Of a DNA stretch of 64,000 nucleotides, positions 46,979 to 57,034 are shown piece after piece (position 1 is the first letter of the stretch; each line of letters begins with the position of its first letter). The DNA is from an uncultured Carboxylicivirga sp. (GTDB lineage Bacteria > Bacteroidota > Bacteroidia > Bacteroidales > Marinilabiliaceae). The stretch lies in the NCBI GenBank assembly GCA_947491945.1, contig CANLLN010000010.1, positions 62,001-126,000 on the forward strand. Reading direction: 5' to 3'. The notes beneath the pieces are model-generated. The model had not been told where the DNA came from. It saw only the letters and a list, made by a program, of their open reading frames with translations, and ran no database searches. The position numbers were made by a program, and so were the translations under genes.

Positions 46979-47656
46979 TTACTCTTCCAGCAGGTCGGGA
47001 CGGATGGCTTTGGTGCGCTCATAAGCTTGCTGCTCCCGCCAGGCATCGATCTTAGCCTGATTGCCACTCAGTAGCACATCGGGCACTGTCCAGCCTTTGT
47101 AATCGGCCGGACGCGTATAAACCGGCGGCGACAACAAACCATCCTGAAAACTATCGGTCAGCGCCGATGTTTCATCGGACATTACACCCGGTATCAGGCG
47201 TATAATAGCATCGGACACCACGGCAGCTGCCAGCTCACCACCCGTGAGTACATAATCGCCAATCGACAGCTCCATGGTGATGTAATGATCGCGTATGCGC
47301 TGATCAACACCCTTATAATGACCACATAGAATCATAATATTACCACTCAAGGACAGGGTATTGGCAATTTTCTGCTCAAAACGTTGCCCATCGGGTGTCA
47401 TATAGATAATATGATCATAGTCGCGCTCTGCCTTGAGCTGATCCATTAAATCGGCAATGGGCTGTATGGTCATTACCATGCCGGCGCCACCACCAAAAGC
47501 ATAGTCATCCACCTTTTTGTGCTTATCCAGTGTATAATCGCGTATATCGTGAAAATACATCTCAACCAAACCCTTATCAACAGCACGTTTCATAATAGAC
47601 TGCGTGAGGGGGCCTTCAAACATCTCGGGAAAAAGTGTTAATATATCAATGCGCAT
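46979..47656 (-). CDS. trmD: tRNA (guanine-37-N1)-methyltransferase
   Basis: A 225-aa SPOUT enzyme of normal length. [50 protein letters not shown] (the knot that binds S-adenosylmethionine) and the C-terminal [10 protein letters not shown]...[14 protein letters not shown] are all characteristic. It methylates G37 of tRNAs to keep the reading frame. Usual partners rimM and rplS are absent here. The 284-bp gap to the divergent DUF349 gene shows no further structure. Confidence 0.97.
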   Translation of the reverse strand: MRIDILTLFPEMFEGPLTQSIMKRAVDKGLVEMYFHDIRDYTLDKHKKVDDYAFGGGAGMVMTIQPIADLMDQLKAERDYDHIIYMTPDGQRFEQKIANTLSLSGNIMILCGHYKGVDQRIRDHYITMELSIGDYVLTGGELAAAVVSDAIIRLIPGVMSDETSALTDSFQDGLLSPPVYTRPADYKGWTVPDVLLSGNQAKIDAWREQQAYERTKAIRPDLLEE

Positions 47657-47940
47657 AGTGTTCTAATTTAGTGTCTAACAATTGAGATTTGTGTATTTTG
47701 TGACAGAAAATATAAGCAAGCTGCCAATAATCTTGATACTCAAATCTTGATAATTTGTACATTTCTGGCTTGTCCAACGTTAGGGCAAAGATAAATAAAA
47801 AGCCTTTCGTCAATAACGTTTCGTCTTTCGCTTTCTTTTTGCATCAAATAATTTGCCCATTGAGCGATTTAAGATATATTCGTAGTAAAATTTAATTGTC
47901 AAGGTAACTAAACCTAGCAGTGTAAACGAACTCAAAGCTT

Positions 47941-49869
47941 ATGGAAGCACAAGACCTAAACAAACCGACCGAACAAGGTTCCGGTTTGAATTCAGACAAA
48001 CAAGCTGAAAATACGCCTGCCAACAACTCACCTGAAAACGAGGTGCCTACTCCTACGTCCGATGATACGGCCCACCAACCTGCACCCAAGACTGATGGCG
48101 ATGCTGCCCCCGCTACTAATGCGGACGAGCCGATAAAAGAAGAGGCTCAGCTAGAGGCCGTTGAACATATTATGCTGAGCAAAGAAGAGCTGGTGAAGCG
48201 CCTTCAAACCGTATTAAAAGATTTTCCGGTTGAGAATATCAAAGAGGAAGTGGAAGCCATTAAATCGGCCTTTTATAAGAAACACGCCGCTGAGCTGGAA
48301 GATCTGAAACGTAAGTTTATGGAGACGGGTGAACCCGAAGAAAACTTTACACCGCCCGTGACTGACCTGGAGCTAAACCTAAAGGCTTATCTGAAGCAAT
48401 TTAAAGAGCGTCGTGCCGAGTTCAACAAGCGCCTGGAAGAAGAAAAAGCTCAAAACCTGCAAGCCAAACTAGATGTGATTGAAGGCATTAAGGAACTGAT
48501 CAATGGCCAGGAATCGCTCAATGAAACCTTCCAGCTATTCAGGACGCTGCAGGAAAAATGGCGCAGCATAGGCTCTATCCCACAAAACCGCGTGCACGAT
48601 TTATGGGAGACGTATAACCATACCATTGAGAATTTTTACAGTTATATAAAGATTAATAAGGAATTGCGCGACCTGGATCTGAAAAAGAACATGGAAGCCA
48701 AGACGGACTTATGCGAGAAAGCCGAAAAGCTACTGCTGGAGCCCACCATTGTAAAGGCCTTTAAAACGCTTCAGAAATATCATGAACAGTGGCGCGAAAT
48801 AGGTCCGGTTCCCCATGAGCACAAAGAGGAATTATGGGCGCGCTTTAAGGAGGCTACTTCCAAGATAAACAAACGCCATCAGGAATATTTCGAAGGGCTA
48901 AAAGATCAGCTACAAAAAAACCTGGAAGCCAAGACTGAGCTGTGTGAGAAAGCCGAAACTTTGTCGGCATTAAGCCTGCACTCCCCCAAGGAATGGGAGG
49001 GCAAGAGCAAGGAACTTATTGAACTGCAAACCATTTGGAAAACCATTGGCTTCGCTCCTAAGAAAGATAACAATCGCATCTACGAACGCTTCCGCACCGC
49101 CTGCGATACTTTCTTTAATAATAAGCGTCAGTTTTTTAAATCCTATAAGTCGGAGCAATCCGAGAACCTGCAGCTGAAAACCGATTTGTGCATTCAGGCG
49201 GAAAGTATGAAAGACAGCACCGACTGGAAACGCACCACGGAAGAATATATACGCATACAGAAAAAATGGAAAGAGATAGGCCCGGTGCCGCGCAAGCAGT
49301 CCGATGCTATCTGGAAACGCTTCCGCACGGCTTGCGATGCTTTCTTTGCCCATAAAAATGCCTTCTTCAGCAAGAAAGATGAATCACAGGAGGAAAACCT
49401 GAAGCACAAACTAGCACTCATCGAGGAAGTAAAAGCCTTTACACCCGGTGAGAATGCGGAAGACAACTTCCAGCAGCTGCAAGCCTTTCAGCATCGCTGG
49501 AATGAGATTGGTCATGTGCCCATCAAGGAGAAAGATCGTATTACACAGGAGTTTCGTGCACACATCAACGAGTATTTCGATAATCTGAACCTCAATGAGT
49601 TTGAGAAAAACCTTGAAAAATTCAGGAATAAGATAGAAAGTTACAAGACGGAACATGCCAACGATAAACTCATTCAGGAGCGTAATAAGATCATTAATAA
49701 GCTGAAACAGCTGGAGAATGACATCACGGTTTGGGAAAATAACATTGGTTTCTTTGCCAAATCGAAGAAGTCGGATGCCCTGATGCGTGATTTTAAACAC
49801 AAAATTGAAACAGGTCGCCGCAACATTAAGATGCTCAACCGAAAGCTTGATATGCTTGAATCCTTGTAA
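47941..49869 (+). CDS. DUF349-repeat coiled protein
   Basis: A 642-aa cytoplasmic protein without signal peptide or membrane segment. Residues 1-60 are acidic and low in complexity (Glu/Asp/Pro/Ala). From about residue 165 on there are five DUF349 units of about 70-75 residues, each with a core such as WR.IG.VP....LW.RF..A...F; the last part is coiled coil. The domain is found in many Bacteroidota; its biochemical role is not established to my knowledge. Very basic and charged composition. It converges on the FAS1 gene with a shared terminator. Confidence 0.88.
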   Translation: MEAQDLNKPTEQGSGLNSDKQAENTPANNSPENEVPTPTSDDTAHQPAPKTDGDAAPATNADEPIKEEAQLEAVEHIMLSKEELVKRLQTVLKDFPVENIKEEVEAIKSAFYKKHAAELEDLKRKFMETGEPEENFTPPVTDLELNLKAYLKQFKERRAEFNKRLEEEKAQNLQAKLDVIEGIKELINGQESLNETFQLFRTLQEKWRSIGSIPQNRVHDLWETYNHTIENFYSYIKINKELRDLDLKKNMEAKTDLCEKAEKLLLEPTIVKAFKTLQKYHEQWREIGPVPHEHKEELWARFKEATSKINKRHQEYFEGLKDQLQKNLEAKTELCEKAETLSALSLHSPKEWEGKSKELIELQTIWKTIGFAPKKDNNRIYERFRTACDTFFNNKRQFFKSYKSEQSENLQLKTDLCIQAESMKDSTDWKRTTEEYIRIQKKWKEIGPVPRKQSDAIWKRFRTACDAFFAHKNAFFSKKDESQEENLKHKLALIEEVKAFTPGENAEDNFQQLQAFQHRWNEIGHVPIKEKDRITQEFRAHINEYFDNLNLNEFEKNLEKFRNKIESYKTEHANDKLIQERNKIINKLKQLENDITVWENNIGFFAKSKKSDALMRDFKHKIETGRRNIKMLNRKLDMLESL

Positions 49870-49892
49870 TCACTATCTGACATTAAAGCGAA

Positions 49893-49926
49893 TAAAAAAA
49901 GCTATCCGATAAGGATAGCTTTTTTA
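49893..49926. terminator. Bidirectional terminator between the DUF349 and FAS1 genes
   Basis: AAAAAAAGCTATCC-GATA-GGATAGCTTTTTT: nine or more GC-containing pairs plus A/T runs on both sides. It lies 24 nt after the DUF349 stop and 18 nt after the FAS1 stop on the other strand, so it can serve both. Confidence 0.9.
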
Positions 49927-49943
49927 TTATTGTTACATGGCTT

Positions 49944-52703
49944 TTACTTAATCACTACTTTCTCGATCTTATAATCATCACCAATGGATACTTTAAACAG
50001 ATAAATACCATTGGGCAAATCAGATATATTGAGCGCTGTACTTGTTGCATTTAGATCTTGCTTTCTAACAAGCTGACCACTCACATCATAGATATTAACA
50101 GTAGCCACTTCGCCCGGATCAATGCCTAGCTGAATATTAATATCATCAAAGGCCGGGTTAGGATAAATACTAAACCCCTTTGCATCCAAGGCATTAACAT
50201 TAGTAGCTTCAGGAACAAGTACCTTATCAATCAAATGTACAACTCCTTCGTCAAAGGCATTATCGGCTCCAATAACAAGAGCATCATTGATAAACACCTG
50301 ATCACCCTGGATATCAACAGTTAACACTCCACCCTGCAAGGTAGTCAGGGTCTGATCATCAAATAAATCACCGCTTAAGGCTCTTGTGTCTGCAAGATGA
50401 TATAAGAGAGTATTCACTAGCTCATCATCCACACTCTTTAGCTGAGCTCTGCCTGCCTGTATGGCATCAAAAGCTTCATTGGTAGGTGCAAACAGCGTAT
50501 AGTTATCCAGTCCCATAAGCGTTTCCCATAATCCTGCCTGCTTCAAAAGACTCACAAGGGTAGTTAATGAAGGATGAAACTCCAGGAAGTCCGTAACTGT
50601 GGTCGGTGGCAATAACACGGCATCAATCACATGAACCACACCATTATCCGCTTCCAGGTCAGCCAGGGTAACCATGGCATCGTTGATCATGACGGTGCTG
50701 CCGTCAATCGTTACCTTCACTTCTTTACCATTCACGGTAACAATCATCTGTCCGTCATGCAGATCGCCACTCATGGCCTTACCCGCCACCACATGGTAAA
50801 GCAGTATCTGAGCCAGATCACCCGTAGGATCTTCCAGTAAGGCGGCTACGGTACCCTCGGGAAGTGCGTCAAATGCCTCATCGGTAGGTGCAAACACAGT
50901 GAAAGGACCTTCACCTATCAGGGTTTCCTTCAATTCAGCAGCCACAATGGCCGCCTCCAGTGTTGTATGATCGTCGCTACCTGCGATGATATCAAACACG
51001 GTGATGGTCGGTGGTAATAACACGGCATCAATCACATGAACCACACCATTGTCCGCTTCCAGGTCAGCCACGGTAACCATGGCATCGTTGATCATGACGG
51101 TGCTGCCGTCAATCGTTACCTTCACTTCTTTACCATTCACGGCAACAATCATCTGTCCGTCATGCAGATCACCACTCATGGCCTTGCCGGCCACCACATG
51201 GTAAAGCAGTATCTGGGCCAGATCACCCGTAGGATCTTCAAGCAAGGCGGCTACGGTACCCTCGGGAAGTGCGTCAAAAGCCTCATCGGTAGGTGCAAAC
51301 ACGGTGAAAGGACCTTCGCCCATCAGTGTCTCCTTCAGCTCAGCAGCCACAATGGCGGCCTCCAGTGTTGTATGATCGTCGCTACCTGCGATGATATCAA
51401 ACACGGTGATGGTCGGTGGTATTAACACGGCATCAATCACATGAACCACACCATTATCCGCTTCTATATCCGCCACGGTAACCATGGCATCGTTGATCAT
51501 GACGGTACTGCCGTCAATCGTTACTTTCACCTCTTTACCATTCACGGTAACAATCATCTGTCCGTCATGCAGATCGCCACTCATGGCCTTGCCGGCCACC
51601 ACATGGTAAAGCAGTATCTGAGCCAGATCACCCGTAGGATCTTCCAGCAAGGCGGCTACGGTACCCTCGGGAAGTGCGTCAAAAGCCTCATCGGTAGGTG
51701 CAAACACGGTGAAAGGACCTTCGCCCATCAGTGTCTCCTTCAATTCAGCAGCCACAATGGCCGCCTCCAGTGTTGTATGATCGTCGCTACCTGCGATGAT
51801 ATCAAACACGGTGATGGTCGGTGGCAATAACACGGCATCAATCACATGAACAACGCCATTATCCGCTTCCAGGTCGGCCACGGTAACCATGGCATCATTG
51901 ATCATGACGGTGCTGCCATCAATCGTTACCTTCACCTCTTTACCGTTCACGGTAACAATCATCTGTCCGTCATGCAGATCACCACTCATGGCCTTGCCGG
52001 CCACCACATGGTAAAGCAGTATCTGAGCCAGATCACCCGTAGGATCTTCAAGCAAGGCGGCTACGGTACCCTCGGGAAGTGCGTCAAAAGCCTCATCGGT
52101 AGGTGCAAACACGGTGAAAGGACCTTCGCCCATCAGGGTCTCCTTCAATTCAGCAGCCACAATGGCGGCCTCCAGTGTTGTATGATCGTCGCTGCCTGCG
52201 ATGATATCAAACACGGTCTCAGGCCGGAATAGAACACCTTCAATCCGATGAACTAAAGAACGATGCAAATTAATGTCGGTATATGATATCATAACGTTGT
52301 TGACGTACCAGCTATCTCCCTCCTGTTTAACAAACAGTTTATTGCCATTCAAAGCCGTTAAAATCTGCCCATCCACTAAATCCTCCGATGATAAAACACC
52401 GGACACCATGTGTCCCTTGATTAAATCAATTAGATCAAGATAAGGATGGGTAAACAGTGCCTCTTTTTGCTCAGCAGGTAAATTATGAAAGGCTGCTTCG
52501 CTAGGCAGGAAAATGGTGTAAGGCGCGTTATCAACCAAATCATCTATCAAATCATTAATAAACGACAGATGGTCAAACGTGAGGGAGCTAGTCGCCTCTG
52601 TTGCCTTCAGCGTTTGGGCTACCGTAGGCTGTATCATGGGGGTGACCAATAGCACAGCGAGTAGCGCTCTTTGTAAAATAGTGTAAAGTAATCGCATAAT
52701 CAT
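49944..52703 (-). CDS. Secreted six-FAS1-domain protein with T9SS sorting domain
   Basis: A 919-aa protein. Signal peptide to about VAQ (residues 28-30). Six fasciclin (FAS1) domains: a divergent one (about 31-163), four nearly identical 135-residue domains (164-703, each VFDIIAGSDDHTTLEAA... with FAPTDEAF and YHVVAGKAM), and a divergent sixth (704-about 833). The C-terminus (about 843-919) is a type A T9SS sorting domain: FSIYPNPAFDDINI, NIYDVSGQLV, LPNGIYLFKV, KIEKVVIK. It should be carried across the outer membrane by the T9SS and attached to the cell surface, probably as an adhesion protein. The T9SS genes are not in the window. Confidence 0.93.
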   Translation of the reverse strand: MIMRLLYTILQRALLAVLLVTPMIQPTVAQTLKATEATSSLTFDHLSFINDLIDDLVDNAPYTIFLPSEAAFHNLPAEQKEALFTHPYLDLIDLIKGHMVSGVLSSEDLVDGQILTALNGNKLFVKQEGDSWYVNNVMISYTDINLHRSLVHRIEGVLFRPETVFDIIAGSDDHTTLEAAIVAAELKETLMGEGPFTVFAPTDEAFDALPEGTVAALLEDPTGDLAQILLYHVVAGKAMSGDLHDGQMIVTVNGKEVKVTIDGSTVMINDAMVTVADLEADNGVVHVIDAVLLPPTITVFDIIAGSDDHTTLEAAIVAAELKETLMGEGPFTVFAPTDEAFDALPEGTVAALLEDPTGDLAQILLYHVVAGKAMSGDLHDGQMIVTVNGKEVKVTIDGSTVMINDAMVTVADIEADNGVVHVIDAVLIPPTITVFDIIAGSDDHTTLEAAIVAAELKETLMGEGPFTVFAPTDEAFDALPEGTVAALLEDPTGDLAQILLYHVVAGKAMSGDLHDGQMIVAVNGKEVKVTIDGSTVMINDAMVTVADLEADNGVVHVIDAVLLPPTITVFDIIAGSDDHTTLEAAIVAAELKETLIGEGPFTVFAPTDEAFDALPEGTVAALLEDPTGDLAQILLYHVVAGKAMSGDLHDGQMIVTVNGKEVKVTIDGSTVMINDAMVTLADLEADNGVVHVIDAVLLPPTTVTDFLEFHPSLTTLVSLLKQAGLWETLMGLDNYTLFAPTNEAFDAIQAGRAQLKSVDDELVNTLLYHLADTRALSGDLFDDQTLTTLQGGVLTVDIQGDQVFINDALVIGADNAFDEGVVHLIDKVLVPEATNVNALDAKGFSIYPNPAFDDINIQLGIDPGEVATVNIYDVSGQLVRKQDLNATSTALNISDLPNGIYLFKVSIGDDYKIEKVVIK
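50595..52214 (-). repeat. Four tandem 405-bp FAS1-coding units, nearly identical
   Basis: The plus-strand landmark CATCAATCACATGAAC recurs with a 405-bp period (for example at 50.6, 51.0, 51.4 and 51.8 kb). At protein level the units differ by only a few residues (IVT/IVA, ADLE/ADIE, ETLM/ETLI, LLPP/LIPP). The near identity at DNA level, including synonymous sites, points to recent duplication or ongoing homogenisation. Copy number may vary among strains and short-read assembly may collapse the array. Confidence 0.92.
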
Positions 52704-53082
52704 GTGATTTTTTTGTGATTAATCCTTTTCATCACACAACATGAAAGAAATGTGATGATGATTCTTAAATCCTTAATAATCTTCATTTCACTTTCGACAA
52801 GGAAAGTGCGGAAAGACAATTAAACCACAGCGGTTTAACGGGTGTATCAGATGGTTAAGCGAAAGATTGACAGAAGAACAACATGAAGGTTGAATTTTTG
52901 TTTACTTTTTTTTAAAAAAAATTATACAATAATCATATCAACCTTGCAAGTTAAAAGGAGACACACAGATTGTCAAGCAGGGAAAAAATTTGACAGACCC
53001 GAACGGAGGCCACATGATTACCATTATATTTGTTGGTTTGAAAAATAAAGAAGCTTTTAACAATAAGGATTGCAGAAAAACT
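52704..53082. other. Divergent intergenic region between FAS1 and SNF2 genes
   Basis: 379 bp without a convincing gene. It holds TTAAACC-ACAGC-GGTTTAA (52820-52838), a perfect 7-bp inverted repeat; an A/T-rich run (52901-52930); and AAAAGGAG (52953-52960) with no plausible ORF after it. TATATTTG at 53025-53032 is a likely -7 box for the SNF2 gene. Confidence 0.5.
53025..53032 (+). promoter_or_regulatory. -7 promoter box of the SNF2 helicase gene
   Basis: TATATTTG, a perfect TAnnTTTG, 51 nt before the ATG at 53083 and downstream of two earlier in-frame start codons (TTG 52990, ATG 53014), supporting the later start. Confidence 0.45.
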
Positions 53083-56010
53083 ATGGAGCAGTTGATCGTT
53101 ATCATTTCTGAAAAACGAAATTTGGGTATGACACTTATTCCCTTCTTTGCTGAGGCCAGTGAGAATAGCATATTACAGCTGGTTGAACCCGCCACGGAGG
53201 ATCACATTGAAAAGGATCGCTTCTCTTTCAGTCCGGCACAGGAAGAAATCGTTAAGCTATTATCAGCCATCAGTGAGCAGAGCCTTTTTAAACGTTTCTC
53301 AAGGCAGAAAAACCTGAAGCTCTTTTTTGAAAAGCTGGAGTCGAAATTTGCGGATGACCACATACGCCCCTTGATGGACAGTAAGATTACACAAGCACTC
53401 GACATTATTGCCCTGGCAGACGTTCCGGTATTCTATAAAAATCCCAACTACAGCCACTTGTATGAATCGGATCGCATAAAGGTACGCACACTGTTTGATG
53501 CACCTCATTTTTCGTTTGACCTGGATGACAATGGTTTGCGCTACACCCTCAAAATAAAAACCGAAAAAGGTGAGATGGGTCTGACCAACCGCGATGTATT
53601 GGAAATAACCGCCACACCCTGTACCTTTTTAATCAACAACCAACTTTTTCGCTTTCAACACATTGATAGCAAAAAATTCAGACCTTTCCTCAAGGTTAAT
53701 CACCTGCTTATTCAGCCCCGCAGCGTTGATGCCTACATGCATTCTTTCGTTGAAAATTGTGTGCGCGATTACCATGTCGAGGTCAAGGGTTTCTTTATAA
53801 ATAATAAGTCCGCTGCACTCAAACCTATTTTGATATTGCAGCCGGATCTGTCACACGCACCGGTTCTCACCCTAAAATTTAAATACGATGAGCGTGAATA
53901 CATGGCGGGCACCAAGTCAAAAGTATTTGTGAATCATCGTAAGATGATGGGGCACCATATCTTCGACCGCTTCGAACGAGATATAGAGAAAGAACAGCAC
54001 ATTGTACAGATACTGAATCAACTCGGATTAGCAGCCATCAGCGAATCACAATATCGTCCGCGGGCTGTGGATAAGGAGCTTCCTACCCTCCCACATGTTA
54101 TTGAATGGCTGAATACACACGCGGAGGCACTGCACCGGGAAGGGATCATGCTGGATCAGCAAGACTACGATGAGCACTATTATGCCGGCAAGGTAAGCCT
54201 GAGCATGCGCTATATCGAAGAAAACGACTGGTTTGATATTCAGGCCGTCATCAACATTGACGGGCAGCAGATACCATTTCAACGCATACGGCAGCATATA
54301 TTACGAGGCCGGCGTGAATACCGCCTGCCCAATGGCGAAATTTTCATCATTCCCGAAGAGTGGTTTACCCGCTACACGGACCTAATGCATTTTGCAAAGG
54401 AAGAAGGTGATAAACTATCGATCAATAAGATACACTACAAGTTGTTGGATGAAGAGCAGCTACAGGAAGAATCACCGGTTTGGCAGGCTCAGGTGGCTGC
54501 TTTACAGCAACAAACCATACAGAGCGCTTCACCCGAGGGTCTGGCGGCTACCCTTCGCCCCTATCAGCTGGAGGGCTTCACCTGGATGAGAACCCTCAAT
54601 ACCAATGCCTTTGGCGGCATCTTAGCCGATGATATGGGATTGGGTAAAACCATACAAACCATCGCACTGCTCCTGAACGAATACACCAAAGCCGATACCT
54701 CAGCGCAGAAAAACGGACTGGAACAACTCAACTTATTTGATACAGTTAAAGGCTTTAATAATACCACACTGCCTGCCAGTCTCATTGTAATGCCCACTTC
54801 GCTGATTCATAACTGGGCCAATGAGATAGCCCGCTTTGCCCCCGCACTAAAAATATACCTGTACACCGGTAATAACCGCGCCAAATCAAAGGATATTGGT
54901 AAAATATTGAAACACTATCACATTGTACTAACCAGCTATGGCATTGCACGTAACGACATAGAGTACCTAAAACACTATAATTTTCACTACACCATACTGG
55001 ATGAAAGTCAGAATATTAAAAACCCTGGCTCTAAAATTTATCAGGCGGTGAGCGAAATACAAACACAGCATAAGCTTGTACTGACGGGTACGCCCATTGA
55101 AAATGCTCTGGTGGATTTATGGGCACAGATGAATTTTGTCAACAAGGGTCTTCTGGGAAAACTCAATTTTTTCAAAAATCATTTTGCAGGCCCCATCGAA
55201 AAGAAACAGGACGAAGCCAAGGAGCAGAAGCTGAGGCTGCTCATTAGCCCGTTTATACTGCGGCGCACCAAGGAAATGGTAGCCAAAGAACTGCCACCGG
55301 TGAGTGAGCAAACGCTGGTGTGCGACATGACCGAAGAACAACAGAAGTTCTACGAGCGTGAGAAGTCGGGTATTCGCAATGAGTTGCTGAAGGCCATTGA
55401 GCAGACGGGTGTCAATAAAAATGCCATACTGGCACTGCAAGGACTCACACGCCTGCGCCAGATTGCCAACCACCCGGCTCTGGTAGATGATAAGTATGAA
55501 GGATCATCGGGTAAATACGAGCAAATTTTCGAAAAACTAAGCAGCGCCATTAGTGAAAATCATAAAGTACTGATTTTCTCCTCTTTTGTAAAAGACCTGG
55601 AGCTGATTGAGCGTGATCTGAAGAAAAAAGGCCTTAAATATGCCAAACTGACCGGCGCCACCACCGAGCGGCAGAAAGAGATCAAACGCTTCACCGATAA
55701 TGAGGAGTGTCGCGTCTTTCTCATTTCACTAAAGGCAGGAGGCGTAGGACTTAACCTGGTAGAAGCTGACTATGTGTTTGTACTCAACCCCTGGTGGAAT
55801 CCGGCTGCCGAAGCACAGGCCATCAACAGAGCACATCGCATCGGTCAAACTAAAAATGTATTTGTTTATAAATTTATTTCGGGCGATACCATTGAGGAAA
55901 AAATTGCACGATTGCAGGAGCGGAAAGCGGCATTGGCAGACACCTTTATTACCACCAATAACCCACTTAAAGATTTATCGGAGGACGCCCTGCGTGAATT
56001 ATTTGCATAG
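53083..56010 (+). CDS. SNF2/RapA-family DNA-dependent ATPase
   Basis: 975 aa from the ATG at 53083; MEQLIVIISEKRNLG resembles how I recall family members of this phylum starting, while longer readings (52990, 53014) cross a promoter box. Residues 1-480 are a family-specific N-terminal region. The ATPase core follows: ADDMGLGKTIQT (Walker A, near residue 520), ILDESQNIKNP (DExx box as DESQ, near 640), LTGTPIENAL, and the second RecA lobe with LTGATTERQ, LISLKAGGVGLNLVEADYVF and NPWWNPAAEAQAINRAHRIGQT. It should translocate on duplex DNA to remodel protein-DNA complexes. No methyltransferase or nuclease partner is nearby, so it does not look like a defence system. Confidence 0.92.
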   Translation: MEQLIVIISEKRNLGMTLIPFFAEASENSILQLVEPATEDHIEKDRFSFSPAQEEIVKLLSAISEQSLFKRFSRQKNLKLFFEKLESKFADDHIRPLMDSKITQALDIIALADVPVFYKNPNYSHLYESDRIKVRTLFDAPHFSFDLDDNGLRYTLKIKTEKGEMGLTNRDVLEITATPCTFLINNQLFRFQHIDSKKFRPFLKVNHLLIQPRSVDAYMHSFVENCVRDYHVEVKGFFINNKSAALKPILILQPDLSHAPVLTLKFKYDEREYMAGTKSKVFVNHRKMMGHHIFDRFERDIEKEQHIVQILNQLGLAAISESQYRPRAVDKELPTLPHVIEWLNTHAEALHREGIMLDQQDYDEHYYAGKVSLSMRYIEENDWFDIQAVINIDGQQIPFQRIRQHILRGRREYRLPNGEIFIIPEEWFTRYTDLMHFAKEEGDKLSINKIHYKLLDEEQLQEESPVWQAQVAALQQQTIQSASPEGLAATLRPYQLEGFTWMRTLNTNAFGGILADDMGLGKTIQTIALLLNEYTKADTSAQKNGLEQLNLFDTVKGFNNTTLPASLIVMPTSLIHNWANEIARFAPALKIYLYTGNNRAKSKDIGKILKHYHIVLTSYGIARNDIEYLKHYNFHYTILDESQNIKNPGSKIYQAVSEIQTQHKLVLTGTPIENALVDLWAQMNFVNKGLLGKLNFFKNHFAGPIEKKQDEAKEQKLRLLISPFILRRTKEMVAKELPPVSEQTLVCDMTEEQQKFYEREKSGIRNELLKAIEQTGVNKNAILALQGLTRLRQIANHPALVDDKYEGSSGKYEQIFEKLSSAISENHKVLIFSSFVKDLELIERDLKKKGLKYAKLTGATTERQKEIKRFTDNEECRVFLISLKAGGVGLNLVEADYVFVLNPWWNPAAEAQAINRAHRIGQTKNVFVYKFISGDTIEEKIARLQERKAALADTFITTNNPLKDLSEDALRELFA

Positions 56011-56103
56011 TTTTTGCTTACAACAGCCATATTTTATGATTTTTCAACACTTTTTACCCCAACCTAACCATTACAATTGCGTATCACATTAAAATTATTA
56101 TTT

Positions 56104-56796
56104 ATGAAACTAACTAAGACCATTGTACTGTTATTCGCACTTACAGTAGGCATGTATGCACAAGAGCCCGATCACACACAAATTCGCAATGTGGGTTCGT
56201 TTGACAAGATAAAAGCGGCCAAAGGAATCAACGTAACACTTATAGAAGGTGATAAAGAAGAGGTAGATGTACACATCAAAAACGCAGAGGTAAGTGATGT
56301 GATTACCAAAGTGAAAAACCGTGAGCTTAGCGTGAAGATGAAAACCAAGATTTACAAAGACATGGCCGTGCAGGTATATGTGACCTATAAGCGATTGCGC
56401 GAGATTGATGCCGGCTCGGGTGCCACCATCGATGGGGAAAATACCATTCATGCCGAGTCCTTAAAAATACGTGGGGGTACCGAATCAAACGTATTACTGG
56501 CGGTAGATGTAAACAATCTGGATGTCAAAGGCTCCACTTCTAATATTGAGCTGGAAGGCAAGGCTCGCTATCAGGATGTGAACATCGGCACCGGTGGTAA
56601 GTACAAAGGTTTTAATCTGGATTGCGATGAAACCTACGCCCGTGCAACCCTGGGCAGTATTGTGGAAGTAATAGCCAACAAAAAGCTAAGTGGCACGGCC
56701 GGATCGGGCGGTGTTATCTATTTCAGGGGCGAGCCCGCCAAGCTGGAGAAAAATGAAAATACAGGCGGTAAAATCAAGAAAGACACCGATTGGTAG
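56104..56796 (+). CDS. Exported GIN-domain protein (DUF2807)
   Basis: 230 aa from the ATG at 56104, signal peptide cleaved near MYA-Q. The mature part starts IRNVGSFDKIKAAKGINVTLIEGDKEEV, the usual opening of the DUF2807 (putative auto-transporter adhesin head, GIN) domain, then right-handed beta-helix-like repeats (LREIDAGSGATI, LKIRGGTESNVLL, LDVKGSTSNIEL, VIANKKLSGTAGSGGVIYFRGEP). The earlier in-frame ATG at 56077 is rejected since it precedes the signal peptide. Function is unknown; widespread in Bacteroidota. It is followed by copy C of the dispersed hairpin element. Confidence 0.87.
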   Translation: MKLTKTIVLLFALTVGMYAQEPDHTQIRNVGSFDKIKAAKGINVTLIEGDKEEVDVHIKNAEVSDVITKVKNRELSVKMKTKIYKDMAVQVYVTYKRLREIDAGSGATIDGENTIHAESLKIRGGTESNVLLAVDVNNLDVKGSTSNIELEGKARYQDVNIGTGGKYKGFNLDCDETYARATLGSIVEVIANKKLSGTAGSGGVIYFRGEPAKLEKNENTGGKIKKDTDW

Positions 56797-56876
56797 AATA
56801 TGATCCCCGAGTTCGACAAGCGATTGAAAGCAATTTTCAATAAAGACTTGTTCCGCAACATTATAAGTAAAGTAAA

Positions 56877-56964
56877 GCGTACAATAAGTTTTAGGGAACG
56901 GTTCTGTTTCGGAAGATGCACATAAGAACCGTTCCCTAAATACTTAATTATAATGGAGCTTTAC
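56877..56964 (-). repeat. Dispersed hairpin element, copy C
   Basis: About 88 bp in the reverse orientation of copies A and B. Arms TTTAGGGAACGGTTCT (56891-56906) and AGAACCGTTCCCTAAA form perfect 16-bp inverted repeats around an 18-nt loop. Flanks match copy A (ACTTATTG and TTAATTATAATGGA reading). It lies between the convergent ends of the GIN-domain and flavin reductase genes. Confidence 0.82.
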
Positions 56965-57034
56965 ATTTCAGAACTTACAACTTTGCGCACTTCGCGAAAT
57001 TATTAGCGTGAAACTTACACCATCTTATTAGTTA

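Noticed and set aside
50631-52232. Four plus-strand ORFs of 69-129 aa in tandem (starts at 50631, 51036, 51441, 51846) that look like a repeated small protein family
   Set aside because: They are exact antisense shadows of the 405-bp FAS1 repeats and have no promoter or coding signature of their own.
53083-56010. SNF2 helicase as part of a DISARM-like or other defence island
   Set aside because: Neighbours are FAS1, GIN-domain and flavin reductase genes; no methyltransferase, nuclease or phospholipase partner. It matches a housekeeping-type Bacteroidota SNF2 protein.
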